DNA of 64,000 nucleotides from Dokdonella sp. (GCA_016712865.1 JADJQH010000001.1:124001-188000); one strand, 5' to 3'. Shown: positions 9,532 through 19,198, counted from the first letter of the stretch. Numbers and translations are program-made. The notes: generated by a model from the sequence alone, not told the origin.

Positions 9532-12500
9532 TCAGGGCAGGGAGGCCGGGGGCGCCTTGCCGGCGCTGGCCTTCTTGCCCTTGGCATCCACCGAAGCGGA
9601 GACTCCGCTGGCCAGCCCGGTTGCGTTGTCGTCAACGCTGTTGCTGACGTACCAGGGCGTGCCGTCCTTCTTGAGGAACAGCCGGCGCATTTCTTCGAGG
9701 TTGAATGGGCGTGAACCGATTCGCCCAAACACCGCAATCTGGTGGCCGGTCTCATCGACCGCGCGATCACGCTCGAGGCCTCGCGACAAAGAGAGCGCCG
9801 GCTTGCGCGTTGGATACCATGCAATCAGCTGTGGCTTCGGGTCGGGGGTGAATCCGTAGAACTTCGGTTGCGACTCGGGCGACGTGAGTTGCAGAACCTT
9901 GAGTCCATTGGCACCGTCGGCAACATAGGCAAACAGGGACGCATTGGTGGTGCCGACGATGATGTCGCGCGCATCGGTGATCTTGCCGCCTGCATTGAAC
10001 ATCTGGTACAGGCTTGGCCGCTCCGGATTGGTCACGTCGACGATGGCAATGCCCTCTGCGCCATTTGCCACGTAGGCAAAGGTGCGGGCAATGTGCAGTT
10101 TTTGCGGGTCACCGAGCGCCAGGGTGGCGCCGGCAACCTCGCGCGCCTGTTCCGGATGCGTCACGTCCACGACGTGCAAGCCATCGGCGGCCGTCACGAA
10201 CAGGTAGCGGAACTGCACCTGGCTGGCTCGCGCATTGGCGATGGGAATCGTGGTCAGCAGACGGGGCTGCAACGGATCATCAAGATCGAGCACGACGATG
10301 CCGGCATCGGCGGCGATGTAGAACGTGGTGCCGGCAATGGCCAGATGCCGCGCACCATTGAGAACGCCGTTCTCGTTCCAGGTCATCGCCCGTTCAAGGA
10401 AATTGTTGCGCGGTTCGCGGTCGCCCAGCGTGGCGATATCCGTTGCGATCAGGCCTTCCTCGGCATCGGTGATGAATGCGTACTTGTAGACCGGATGCGT
10501 GGCCTGTTCACGATTCTTGTTGCGCATCAGCTCGCCTTCATTGCGCTCGGGTATCACGGGTTGCGTGGTTGCCAGCGCGATGCAGGTGGCATTGGCGGAG
10601 CGAATGGACGTGTCTTGGCCAAGCGGAGAGGCCGGAGCGGTGATGATCTTCTGCGAGATGCCCTTGTTGCCGATGCTGGCAACGTCGTAGATGTGGGCTC
10701 CACGTTCCCCTTCGGCGGCAAACAGGTATTCACCCCGCAGCTGGATGCAGCCGACGTTGCCTGCGGTATGGCGTTCCGCGTGCTTGAGCTTTTGATCGTT
10801 CTTTTCATGCTCTGCAAACCAGTCGGGATAGGCATAGCGTTGCAGGTAGCTGCCGATGACGGCTTGCGGCTCATCCCATTCGGTGACCTGGACGGCATTG
10901 ATCTCGCCGTCTCCGCCCACCCATGCATGCCAACCGACGAAATCGATGAACTTGGTGCCGAGCAACAACAACTGGGCCATGATCGCGTTGTTGTCGTTGT
11001 TCTTCGACAGATGGCAATCCTCGCAATCCTTGGTTTCGGTCTTGCGTTCGGTATGCGGGTAATGCGGTGCGAATGCCTGCGAGCTGTAGCCGGAAGCGGC
11101 AACGGGCGGCTGCTGGACGTAGATCTTCTCTCGATTGATGTTGGTCGACGACAGCACGAGCGCTGAGGAGGAGCGCACCGGGGCGATCTTGGAGCCCTTG
11201 ATGTCTCCGTGCTTGCCAAGGAAGAACATCTGGTCGCGGGCGACCTGTGGGTTGTAGGTTGCGAAGTTGCGGGTGGCGCCGCCTTCGTACTTGTGGCGCT
11301 CGGTCTTCCAGTTGGCCTGGATCGGCAGGTGGCAGCCACCGCAACTGGTGGTCCATGAGGTGTGGCAGGCGTAGCACAGCATCTTGTCTTCGCTGTGCGC
11401 GCGCTGGTCCATGGGCACATCGGCGCCCCAACGCAGCTGGTCAGTGTCCATCGACATGGTGTGTGCGCGGGTGGCCTTGGCGTTGTAGCTGCCGGAGACG
11501 GGATCCGCGGTGTCCTTGACCAGCGACATGGTCCATTCCAGGTCGGGTGTGACGGCCGAACGCTGGATCAGCTTGTTGCCGACCCATTCGAAACGCTTCT
11601 TGCCATCCGGGTTGCGGATAAGCAGGAGGTCGGTTCCGAACTTGGATGCGGCAGGGCCGGAAGTCTTGAGGGTGGGCAGCGCATCGGCGGTGCCGTGGCA
11701 ATCCTGGCACTGGATCTCGACCGCGCCCATCACCTCGGCCTTGAGATAGCCATTGCCGTGGTTGTCCTGCGCAAAATGGCAGTCAACGCATTGCATGCCG
11801 ACATCGACATGGATCGAGGACATGTGCACGCCCTTCTTCCACTTGTCCGGATCGTTGTCGGAAATCGAATGGCCATCCTTGTCCAGCAGGGTTCCCTTGC
11901 GGTCGCGCTTGTAGATGGCGCGGAAATTCCACCCATGGCCGTGATAGTCGGCAAACTGGGTGTCCTTCAACTGCGGGTTGAGCAGGGAAACATCCTTGGA
12001 GAACTCGGGATCCCCCCACTTGCCTCGGATCGCCGCCTCTTCCGGATTGCGGTCCAGGATCTTGCGCATCTTCTCGGCATCCGGATATTGCTGCTTTTCC
12101 GGCCACATGAAGGGTGCATCCGACTCGTAATCCCACATCGTGTAGCCGAGCATCGTGTTGATGAACATGTTCGGCTGATGCATGTGGCAGATCATGCATT
12201 GGCTGGTCGGGATGCGGCGCGTGAACTCGTGCTTGAGTGGATGACCGGGCTCGTCCTTGGGAATGGTCGGATCGACCTGCTGACTGAGGCCGGTGTTGCC
12301 GAATTTCGCGTAGATGGCTGAGTGGCGCGGGTCGCGATCATTGGCGTAGACAACGTGGCAGGCGCTGCAACCGGAAGAACGGAAGTCGCCGGGATTGTCG
12401 TTGGTGCCCAGCATCCAGATGAACGGGTCGTTGAGGCGCGTCTTGGTGATGTTGAGCACCGGGATGGATACCCGCAGCGCCGTACCGGGACCACGGAACG

Positions 12501-13338
12501 ACTGGCGGATATCGGGTCGGCCCGGTTCCTCCAGCTTCTGGATCTGGCCGAATTCGTTGGGCAGGCCGATTTCCGTAAACACGTTGTTCACGTTGCGACC
12601 GCCGCGCTCGAAGATGCGGAACACGTCACCTGGCGGAACCGTTTCCCACGCCGGCAGCGGATTGATCTTCGGCAATACGCCGTGCGCGTCCATGGTGGCG
12701 TCGTTGGGGATGCCATTGTCGGCCGTGGTGCCGACGCCATCACGGTTGTAGGTCTCGCCGAGAATGGAATGCTTGAAGGGCAGGATGCCGTTGTTGTACG
12801 CCGCTGCGCCCCAGAACATTGCGGCATTGGCCATCAGGCTCTTTTCATTGGCCTGGATCAGTGGCAGGTGGCAGGCGCCGCAGGCTTCACGAGCGATGCG
12901 CAGGTCGCCCGGATTGATGAAGCGGACGAACTCCGGCGACTCCTTGAGCAGCCAGGTATAGCTGCGCACCGGGTTTGCGCTGGATTCCCAGCGTGAGGGA
13001 TAGCTTGGCAGCACGTGTGCCTGATCGATGGCATTTCGATAGGCCAGCCCTTCGTGATCCCCGGCGGGAGCGGTGACGCTGGCGTTGCCGCCATGACAGT
13101 CGGTGCAGCCAAGGACCACGGCTGGACTTGCGTGCATGGTCTTGCGATCGCTGTCGGTGTGGCAGCTGATGCAGCCTTGCGACTTCTCGTCGGCCTGTGC
13201 CCAGGTCTGGAACGCCGGGGCATTCGGGGCGGTGACGTATTCGCGTTCGACACGCTCTTCCTTTCCGCCGGAAGCCTGTGCCATTCCCGACCAAAGCAGG
13301 AAGCTGGCGAATGCGATGGCAGCGATGGATCGCTTCAT
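9532..13338 (-). CDS. Secreted decaheme cytochrome c with C-terminal LVIVD-type beta-propeller
   Basis: 1268 residues. A Sec signal peptide (MKRSIAAIAFASFLLW, cleaved near AQA) directs export. Ten CXXCH heme motifs are present: CISCH (56), CTDCH (78), CGACH (153), then CSACH, CMICH, CVDCH, CQDCH, CYACH, CGGCH and CEDCH near residue 775. From about 845 to 1160 the protein has LVIVD-like repeats (AGIVVLDLDDPLQPRLL, DGLHVVDVTHPEQ, EGIAIVDVTNPERP, NGLKVLQLTSPES), expected to form a propeller. Such proteins carry electrons in the periplasm or at the cell surface. The gene starts 17 bp after the outer-membrane barrel gene and is surely cotranscribed with it. The electron acceptor is unknown. Confidence 0.88.
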   Translation of the reverse strand: MKRSIAAIAFASFLLWSGMAQASGGKEERVEREYVTAPNAPAFQTWAQADEKSQGCISCHTDSDRKTMHASPAVVLGCTDCHGGNASVTAPAGDHEGLAYRNAIDQAHVLPSYPSRWESSANPVRSYTWLLKESPEFVRFINPGDLRIAREACGACHLPLIQANEKSLMANAAMFWGAAAYNNGILPFKHSILGETYNRDGVGTTADNGIPNDATMDAHGVLPKINPLPAWETVPPGDVFRIFERGGRNVNNVFTEIGLPNEFGQIQKLEEPGRPDIRQSFRGPGTALRVSIPVLNITKTRLNDPFIWMLGTNDNPGDFRSSGCSACHVVYANDRDPRHSAIYAKFGNTGLSQQVDPTIPKDEPGHPLKHEFTRRIPTSQCMICHMHQPNMFINTMLGYTMWDYESDAPFMWPEKQQYPDAEKMRKILDRNPEEAAIRGKWGDPEFSKDVSLLNPQLKDTQFADYHGHGWNFRAIYKRDRKGTLLDKDGHSISDNDPDKWKKGVHMSSIHVDVGMQCVDCHFAQDNHGNGYLKAEVMGAVEIQCQDCHGTADALPTLKTSGPAASKFGTDLLLIRNPDGKKRFEWVGNKLIQRSAVTPDLEWTMSLVKDTADPVSGSYNAKATRAHTMSMDTDQLRWGADVPMDQRAHSEDKMLCYACHTSWTTSCGGCHLPIQANWKTERHKYEGGATRNFATYNPQVARDQMFFLGKHGDIKGSKIAPVRSSSALVLSSTNINREKIYVQQPPVAASGYSSQAFAPHYPHTERKTETKDCEDCHLSKNNDNNAIMAQLLLLGTKFIDFVGWHAWVGGDGEINAVQVTEWDEPQAVIGSYLQRYAYPDWFAEHEKNDQKLKHAERHTAGNVGCIQLRGEYLFAAEGERGAHIYDVASIGNKGISQKIITAPASPLGQDTSIRSANATCIALATTQPVIPERNEGELMRNKNREQATHPVYKYAFITDAEEGLIATDIATLGDREPRNNFLERAMTWNENGVLNGARHLAIAGTTFYIAADAGIVVLDLDDPLQPRLLTTIPIANARASQVQFRYLFVTAADGLHVVDVTHPEQAREVAGATLALGDPQKLHIARTFAYVANGAEGIAIVDVTNPERPSLYQMFNAGGKITDARDIIVGTTNASLFAYVADGANGLKVLQLTSPESQPKFYGFTPDPKPQLIAWYPTRKPALSLSRGLERDRAVDETGHQIAVFGRIGSRPFNLEEMRRLFLKKDGTPWYVSNSVDDNATGLASGVSASVDAKGKKASAGKAPPASLP

Positions 13339-13354
13339 GGTCCTGCGCGCCTCT

Positions 13355-15175
13355 TCAGTACGTGAGTATCAGATTGCCAAGCACCGAATAATATTTGGTG
13401 TCTTCGCCGAACAGATCCTTGAGTCCCTGGCCTGGCAGCAGGGTGGCCGCAGAGACGCGCAGGATCATGTTCTGGGTGTTGTATGGCCGCCAGATCCAGG
13501 CCACGGATACATCGGTACCGATATTGCGACCGACATCCGCAGTGGCACGCGCCGCCTTCAGGATTTCCGTATCGGAAAACCAGAGCTCGTTGATGTTGGT
13601 GGAGATTCGCGACTGCGGCGTCACATCGAAATCCGCGCCCACGCCGAGCAACTGGATGCCGGGATTGTCGAAATTGGATTGACCCTGTTCCTTGGATGAG
13701 CGCAGGTTGGCGAGCAGGCCGTTGCGGCTGGCCAGGGCCACGCCACCGCCGCCGATCAAGGGGACGTTCTGGCGAATCCAGTAACTGGTGTCTGCGCCAG
13801 CGAAGATCGGATTCTCGAAAATGGAATCAAATCCCGTGGAGCGGTCATCGTATGGATCCTCGTCACCACTGGCCCAGGCCAACGAACCGCGCCAACGGAT
13901 CCAGTCGAAATCCATGGAGGCTTCCGCAGCGAGGAATCCTGCCCGGATATCGGTGTCGGCCTGCACGAACACGCCCGGTTTCTGCTTGCCGAATGCGGCA
14001 TAGGCAGACAGCGTCAGGTTGAGTCGGCCGATGTGCCCGTCGCCGTTGTAGCCCAGATAGGCGACGTCATAGGTGCGTGGAAATTCGCGACCGATGGCCG
14101 CCGGACGCTGGATGAACCCGTTGGAGTCGTAGAAGCTGGAATCCTCGCGGTTGCGGTTGTAGGCAAATATCGCCTGCGAAACGAAACCGGTGTACGGAAA
14201 GTCCTGGCGATACAGGTTGGCGATGAAAACGTCGTCATCACGCAGGCCCTTGGTCACGTCGTTCAGGCCGGAGTTGATGTCCTTTTCCAGGCGACGGAAC
14301 AGGGCGAGGTTGTATTGCCAGTGGTTGTTGTCGCGATTGCCGAAAAAGCGCACGCCGAGCTGGTTGTCCTGGAACAGGAATCCGCGGAAGTCCGAGGAGA
14401 ACGGCTGGATGCCGACTCGAACCTCGTCGACGTCGTAACGGGCGGACGCCGTGCGGAGGTCCTTGGTGTAGAACAGCTCCTGCACGCCGATAAATCCATC
14501 GTCGCGCTCCGTTCCCAGGCGCGGGTCCAGATTCAGCGCGCGGACCTCTTCGGTTCTTACGCGGTTGTAGTTGATGGCCAGGGTGGCCTTGAACTCGTCA
14601 TCCGGTGGCTTGAATGCCGTATTGCCCTTGTACAAGAGGAACGAGGTGATGGCGGTCTGCGCAAAGATGATCTGGTCGGTCTGGCCGAGCACGTCGTTGG
14701 AGCCGGGCTGGTCTCCGGCCTGCGGACCCACCGGTGTTGGAATGCCGCGCGGTTCGAGCAGAGTGTCGGAGATTCCGGTCATCGAGAAGAACCATTCGTC
14801 TTCGTTGATCGGCTTGTCGCCCTTGAGCACGTTCTGGTTGTACGGGTCGTACCACGGTGTATTGACGCCGAGGGCTTCCATGATTCGCCAGCGATCAGGA
14901 ACGGGCACGAATTCACCCACCTGATCGACCGGGGCCGGATTCAAGCCATCGGGATTCTGCTCGACGAACATCGGCAGCGGTTCCGGCGGATGCCCAGGGC
15001 GGCGCCGGGGAATCTGCGACGCGTAGGGGTCATAGGTGGGCGCAGGGATGATTCCGATCATCTGCAGCCACGCCATCGGCACGCTGCTGGATTGTGCAGA
15101 TGCACCCGAGGCGGCAGAAGCGGCTGCCGCTGCCATGGCGAGGGTCAACAGACGGTGCTGGATGCCGATACGCAT
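13355..15175 (-). CDS. Predicted outer-membrane beta-barrel protein (porin-like)
   Basis: 606 residues. The signal peptide ends near ASGASAQ. The mature protein has a long proline-rich N-terminal segment, then alternating hydrophobic/polar strands rich in aromatics (ATLAINYNRVRTEE, LGVRFFGNRDNNHWQYNLAL, RGSLAWASGDEDPYD, RISTNINELWF) and a C-terminal strand ending ILTY, as in outer-membrane barrels. No heme motif is present. Lying between the lipoprotein gene (1 bp gap) and the decaheme gene (17 bp gap), it is a natural candidate for the sheath of a porin-cytochrome conduit. I infer this from context; I do not recognise a named porin family. Confidence 0.72.
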   Translation of the reverse strand: MRIGIQHRLLTLAMAAAAASAASGASAQSSSVPMAWLQMIGIIPAPTYDPYASQIPRRRPGHPPEPLPMFVEQNPDGLNPAPVDQVGEFVPVPDRWRIMEALGVNTPWYDPYNQNVLKGDKPINEDEWFFSMTGISDTLLEPRGIPTPVGPQAGDQPGSNDVLGQTDQIIFAQTAITSFLLYKGNTAFKPPDDEFKATLAINYNRVRTEEVRALNLDPRLGTERDDGFIGVQELFYTKDLRTASARYDVDEVRVGIQPFSSDFRGFLFQDNQLGVRFFGNRDNNHWQYNLALFRRLEKDINSGLNDVTKGLRDDDVFIANLYRQDFPYTGFVSQAIFAYNRNREDSSFYDSNGFIQRPAAIGREFPRTYDVAYLGYNGDGHIGRLNLTLSAYAAFGKQKPGVFVQADTDIRAGFLAAEASMDFDWIRWRGSLAWASGDEDPYDDRSTGFDSIFENPIFAGADTSYWIRQNVPLIGGGGVALASRNGLLANLRSSKEQGQSNFDNPGIQLLGVGADFDVTPQSRISTNINELWFSDTEILKAARATADVGRNIGTDVSVAWIWRPYNTQNMILRVSAATLLPGQGLKDLFGEDTKYYSVLGNLILTY

Positions 15176-15176
15176 G

Positions 15177-17198
15177 TCACTTGCCCTCGCACACGTATTG
15201 CTCGGTGGAATTCAGGAACGGCGCCTGTGGACACTGCACATAGAGCAGGCGGGCGCCTTGCGGCACGAGGGTGTCTGCGCGGATTCCCGTCGGCGCATTG
15301 CCGATGGCGCCGCCCAGGGTGATCCCTGCATTGTGCAAGCCGAGGAAGGCAACCATGTCGCTCTGGTCGGTGCCATCGCCGGATGCGCCGATGCCGCCGA
15401 CCAGTACGCCGTTTCGATAGATGGGCACGCTGCCACCAAACAGGGAAATGCCGTTGGCGATCCGGTTCACGCCTGTGCAACTGGTTGGCACGTCGGTGAA
15501 GGCGGGCAGGTCGGTCCCGTCCAGATTCACGGTCAAGCCGCTTTGCTGGAGATAGTAGATAAGGAACGCGACAGTCTGCTGATAAACGATATCGAGTTCC
15601 AGGCCCGTCTTGAACACGCTCCAGCTTTCAATGGACGGGCTCAAGGGGCCGGGCGGACGGCCTGGCACACCATCCGGATAGAACGGACGCGAGAGGTTGC
15701 CGATGGCCCGGTTCGAGTAGGCAATGGCGCCATCGGCGAGTGCGCTGGCCTGTGGCAGGAACGCCTGGAATGCGCCGACGTAATCGGCGGGATCGCTGGC
15801 TGCTCCGGACGTGAAGGAGATGCGGCCGTTGGCAACATCCAGCGAACCGGTCACGTAGTTGATGGGTGCGATCGAGCCGATATCCGCAGCCGCATAGTCG
15901 CCCGAGAAGAATGCCGCCGTGCGCGCCTTCTGCGTGGTCACGTCCACGGCATCAAGCAGGGAATCGCGCGAACGCACGATGCCCAGCACCGCGCCATTGG
16001 TATCGACCACGACGACGGTTTCGCCGGCCGGAGAACCGAAGGGGCGGCGCACCTGGGCGCGCGTGCGATTGGCAACGGCGAGCGACTCGCGCAGCAGGGT
16101 GAGGACTTCATTGGCCGTCAGTGCATTGGGACCGTCGGTGCCATCGCGTGGAGGAAAGCGGTTGGTGCCGGTTCCGTCATCGACGACGAATGCATCCAGG
16201 CCAGGGAAATTGACCGGGTCGGGACGGATTCCGGATTCGACCTGGCCAAAGGCCAGGCCACGCACGATGGTGCCGGTGAAAAACAGGGGGACGGGAATGA
16301 CGCCGCCGGTTTCCGGGCCGAGGCTCGCGAACGTGGGCGCAGCGGCCGGATCCAGAGTGAGTCCGGAAAAATCGACATCCGAATAGCGCAGGCTCAAACC
16401 GCCGGCAGTGATCTGGTTGGCGCGACGATCCGCAGGTGCGGCAAATCCGTAGCTTCCGGCAATCGCAATGAACTCATCGATGTTGCGGTCGATGTCGGCG
16501 GTGCTGGTGTCCACGCCATAGGTTTCATCGGCTGCGACACCGACCGCTCCAACCGGAACACCGGCCTTGTAAAGCGGCACGCCGCCCGGATCGGCAGCCA
16601 GGCCGATTCCCGAACGATGCGGCCCTGCGTCGGGCCCAATGCCATTGAATCGCCTGCTCAGATCCGAGCAGGGCAGCTGTGAAAATTGCACGCCAAACAA
16701 GGGGCCGGACGGTGCCGTGATGTCACCGGGGGCAAAGTGCTCCTGGGCGACTTGTCCCGCGGTTCTTGACGTGAAGGCATTGCCTTCGGATGAAAAGTAG
16801 TCGGCCGTCAGCGCCTTGGCGATCGCCGTGAGTTCACTGGGCAAGGGAATCCCCTCCAGCCCGCCGACTATGCCGCGGCCGGAATTGACCAGTTGGGTCG
16901 GGGGGGCGCCCGTCATGCGATAGGCTCCCAGGACATTTCCGACCCGATCCGTAACCACGATGGTCGCGGGCTTCGACAAGGCCCGCGCCTCGTTCACTGC
17001 CTGCGCAATGACCTTTTGAACATCGTCCACGGTGAGGAAGGAACTGGCGTTTGCGCAGGAGCCTGCGCAGCCTGAGTCGCCGTTTCCTGTTGGCGGTGGA
17101 TTGTTCGTGCCGACATCGCTGTCGGTGTTGCTGCCTCCGCCGCATGCAAACAGCATGCACAGTGACGTGAGCAGTGCGCCCAACCTGATGATCCGCAT
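15177..17198 (-). CDS. Lipoprotein with two GlcG/HbpS-type (DUF336) domains
   Basis: 673 residues. The start MRIIRLGALLTSLCMLFACGGG gives a classic lipobox, and a GGGAGGGAGG site lies directly before ATG 17198; the longer open frame upstream is not homologous. Domain one starts FLTVDDVQKVIAQAVNEARAL and continues TIVVTDRVGNVLGAYRM. Domain two starts near LTANEVLTLLRESLAVANRTRAQV with VVVVDTNGAVLGIVRS. Each ends with a GxPlYkxGvxVGaxGxsG segment (GVPLYKAGVPVGAVGVA; GSVPIYRNGVLVGGIGASG). Family members such as HbpS bind heme or redox cofactors extracellularly, but this copy has no CXXCH. It is cotranscribed with the barrel gene, and its role in electron transfer is inference. Confidence 0.78.
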   Translation of the reverse strand: MRIIRLGALLTSLCMLFACGGGSNTDSDVGTNNPPPTGNGDSGCAGSCANASSFLTVDDVQKVIAQAVNEARALSKPATIVVTDRVGNVLGAYRMTGAPPTQLVNSGRGIVGGLEGIPLPSELTAIAKALTADYFSSEGNAFTSRTAGQVAQEHFAPGDITAPSGPLFGVQFSQLPCSDLSRRFNGIGPDAGPHRSGIGLAADPGGVPLYKAGVPVGAVGVAADETYGVDTSTADIDRNIDEFIAIAGSYGFAAPADRRANQITAGGLSLRYSDVDFSGLTLDPAAAPTFASLGPETGGVIPVPLFFTGTIVRGLAFGQVESGIRPDPVNFPGLDAFVVDDGTGTNRFPPRDGTDGPNALTANEVLTLLRESLAVANRTRAQVRRPFGSPAGETVVVVDTNGAVLGIVRSRDSLLDAVDVTTQKARTAAFFSGDYAAADIGSIAPINYVTGSLDVANGRISFTSGAASDPADYVGAFQAFLPQASALADGAIAYSNRAIGNLSRPFYPDGVPGRPPGPLSPSIESWSVFKTGLELDIVYQQTVAFLIYYLQQSGLTVNLDGTDLPAFTDVPTSCTGVNRIANGISLFGGSVPIYRNGVLVGGIGASGDGTDQSDMVAFLGLHNAGITLGGAIGNAPTGIRADTLVPQGARLLYVQCPQAPFLNSTEQYVCEGK

Positions 17199-17344
17199 CC
17201 TCCCTCCCGTTGTCAGAGCTGTGCCTGCCTTCGGAACCCGTCGTGGATCATAGCTCAGAGAACCGAAGTCGCCTATTCCCTGTTGCAATTCTCGCTGGCA
17301 CAGCAGGCGATGCAGCCAGACATCGGGACTGTCCAGTGCGCGAC

Positions 17345-19027
17345 TCAGTTGGCACCGGGCTTGTCGAGTGTCAGGGTCTTCGACTGGTGATAGGCGTGGC
17401 AAGCGATACAGGTGCTGGCGACCTTGTCGCTGGCGTGTGCACCCGCATGGCATTGACGGCAGTTGTCGATACCCGGGATGAGCAGGTCATTCGATGCCTG
17501 TGAACGCTCGGCGCCAGCATGGCAGTCGGCGCACTTCATGGTTTCGTGGCGGGCATGGCTGAAGCGCGCATCGGCGTACCAGATTCCGGAAACCCGGACC
17601 GGCGCCACGTTCCAGTCGGATTCCCCGGATGGTGGGGAAATCGAGTGGCAGGTGACGCATGCCTTGCCGGTAAAGAGCGTACGGGCTGCTTCGCGGGCGC
17701 GATCGCGTGCCCAGGACAATGCCTCCACCTGTTCCTGGCGTGACATCGGTGGCGAACCCGGACGGCGTCGCTCCTGCACGATGGTGGGCGCGCGCGCATC
17801 GGCATAGCCACCTTCGAGTCCGCGCCGGGCGTAGAACTCGTCGAGCGTATAGGTGACGGCGGCAACATCGGCGTGCGGAACCTCCCGCCCAGGGGCAAGC
17901 GTGTCGAAACCCAACTGGTGACATTCGTGGCACATGCTCTCGAAGGCGATCGGTTGCATGGCGGCTCCCGCAGCATCGGGCAGATGGCAGTTGGCGCAGG
18001 TCAGGGTCTTGCGGCCATTGGGGGTGTTGAGGCCGTCTGCCTTCAGGTGTTTCTCGTGGTTGAACTTGAGGCCCGAGTTTTCCTTGAGGCTGGCGGTCCA
18101 GGTCATCGACTTGGGCATGAATTCGCCATTCGCCGCCCAGCCGGGCAGGTTGATGTGGAACTCGGGATGCGCCTTGCCGAAATCCGAAATATCCGCGATC
18201 TGGCTGGCACCGGCCGTGCGCGACTTGAGGTCTGAATGGCAATCCGAGCACAGCGACTGCTTGCGGCTGACCATGCCACGCTCGCCATTGTGATCCTGGT
18301 GGCAGGTTCCGCAACGTGCGTCGCCAAGCTCGGGAATGTTGAACCGGGCCGGGTCCGCATGGGCCTTGGTTTTCACGTGACACGAGGTACAGGCGTTGTC
18401 ACGCACCATGAGGAAGGCGTGCTGATGGCATCGCTTGCAGTCGGTGGCGAAGAACCGATGTGCGGCATCGACTTCTCCGGGATTCCAGAACGAGGTGCTG
18501 GGTAGCGGCGAATAGCGCAATACGGTGTTGAAGCCGGGTATGACGTGGGTCGATGCCGGCAGGATCAGGCCCAATGCCAGGACCAGGATGAAACCGGTCC
18601 AGGATGGCCAGCGCTTGGCAATCCAGGTCTGGTCCAGGCTGGTTGGCTTGCTGCGACTGGAGCGGATGGCGGCCTGTTCACTCTTGTCGATTGTGGAAAC
18701 TTCAACGGCGGCATCGAACTCGCCGCGCGCATCAAGCAGGGTCAGGCGCGTGGAGCCCAGCTCGATGACTGCGCCCGTGCCCACGGCCTTTGTGTAGGTG
18801 AGTTCGCCATTGACGCGAATGCCGGCGACGATGAGCGACTCGACGCGATACTGGCCATTGCCCAGGGCCGTGACGCTGGCATGGTTGAGCGCGGCGCGAA
18901 GGTCGGGCAGGAAGATGGCCTGGTCCGCCGCACGTCCAATGGTGAGGATTTCGCCGAAGTGGATATCGTCCTCGTAGGAAATCGAACCCTTGCCCTTTTT
19001 CAGGACGCGACGAATCAGCCAGCGCAT
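17345..19027 (-). CDS. FHA-like domain joined through one membrane helix to a decaheme cytochrome c
   Basis: 560 residues. Residues 1-105 resemble an FHA domain (ILTIGRAADQAIFLPD, LNHASV, then IRVNGELTYTKAVGTGAVIELG). A single transmembrane helix spans about 143-158, so the FHA part should be cytoplasmic. The periplasmic part has ten CXXCH motifs: CKRCH (197), CTSCH, CGTCH, CSDCH, CANCH, CHECH, CVTCH, CADCH, CRQCH and CIACH. FHA domains bind phosphothreonine, so this protein could link a phosphorylation signal to periplasmic electron flow. AGGAGG sits 8 nt before ATG 19027. A 110-bp palindromic repeat begins 16 nt upstream of the start codon, between this gene and the membrane-protein gene. 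Confidence 0.88.
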   Translation of the reverse strand: MRWLIRRVLKKGKGSISYEDDIHFGEILTIGRAADQAIFLPDLRAALNHASVTALGNGQYRVESLIVAGIRVNGELTYTKAVGTGAVIELGSTRLTLLDARGEFDAAVEVSTIDKSEQAAIRSSRSKPTSLDQTWIAKRWPSWTGFILVLALGLILPASTHVIPGFNTVLRYSPLPSTSFWNPGEVDAAHRFFATDCKRCHQHAFLMVRDNACTSCHVKTKAHADPARFNIPELGDARCGTCHQDHNGERGMVSRKQSLCSDCHSDLKSRTAGASQIADISDFGKAHPEFHINLPGWAANGEFMPKSMTWTASLKENSGLKFNHEKHLKADGLNTPNGRKTLTCANCHLPDAAGAAMQPIAFESMCHECHQLGFDTLAPGREVPHADVAAVTYTLDEFYARRGLEGGYADARAPTIVQERRRPGSPPMSRQEQVEALSWARDRAREAARTLFTGKACVTCHSISPPSGESDWNVAPVRVSGIWYADARFSHARHETMKCADCHAGAERSQASNDLLIPGIDNCRQCHAGAHASDKVASTCIACHAYHQSKTLTLDKPGAN

Positions 19028-19043
19028 GGGCCTGGCCTCCTAA

Positions 19044-19153
19044 GGAAGGTCTGAACAAGTAATGTCGCGAGCAAGCTCGCTCCCACCATTGCATGATTTT
19101 GTGGGAGCGAGCTTGCTCGCGACGAATGAGTTCCGTACTTGTTCAGAGCTTCC
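19044..19153. repeat. 110-bp palindromic MITE/REP-like element, copy 1
   Basis: The outer 18-bp inverted repeats read GGAAGGTCTGAACAAGTA and the complement of GGAAGCTCTGAACAAGTA. Inside them a near-perfect palindrome (GCGAGCAAGCTCGCTCCCAC and its complement) flanks a short AT-rich loop. A second 110-bp copy lies at 42390-42499 with about four differences. The core resembles REP sequences of pseudomonads. No transposase is encoded, so this is a non-autonomous element. It lies in the leader of the FHA-cytochrome gene. Confidence 0.85.
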
Positions 19154-19198
19154 CTGACGCGTGAACATGATTGCCGGGTGCGGGTCATGGCTTGCGGG

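Noticed and set aside
14033-15322. Plus-strand open frame across the barrel and lipoprotein genes
   Set aside because: It spans two convincing minus-strand genes and shows only composition effects.
17199-17344. Small gene between the FHA-cytochrome and the lipoprotein
   Set aside because: The open frame there is out of step with any ribosome site and has no recognisable sequence; the 147-bp gap seems to be leader only.
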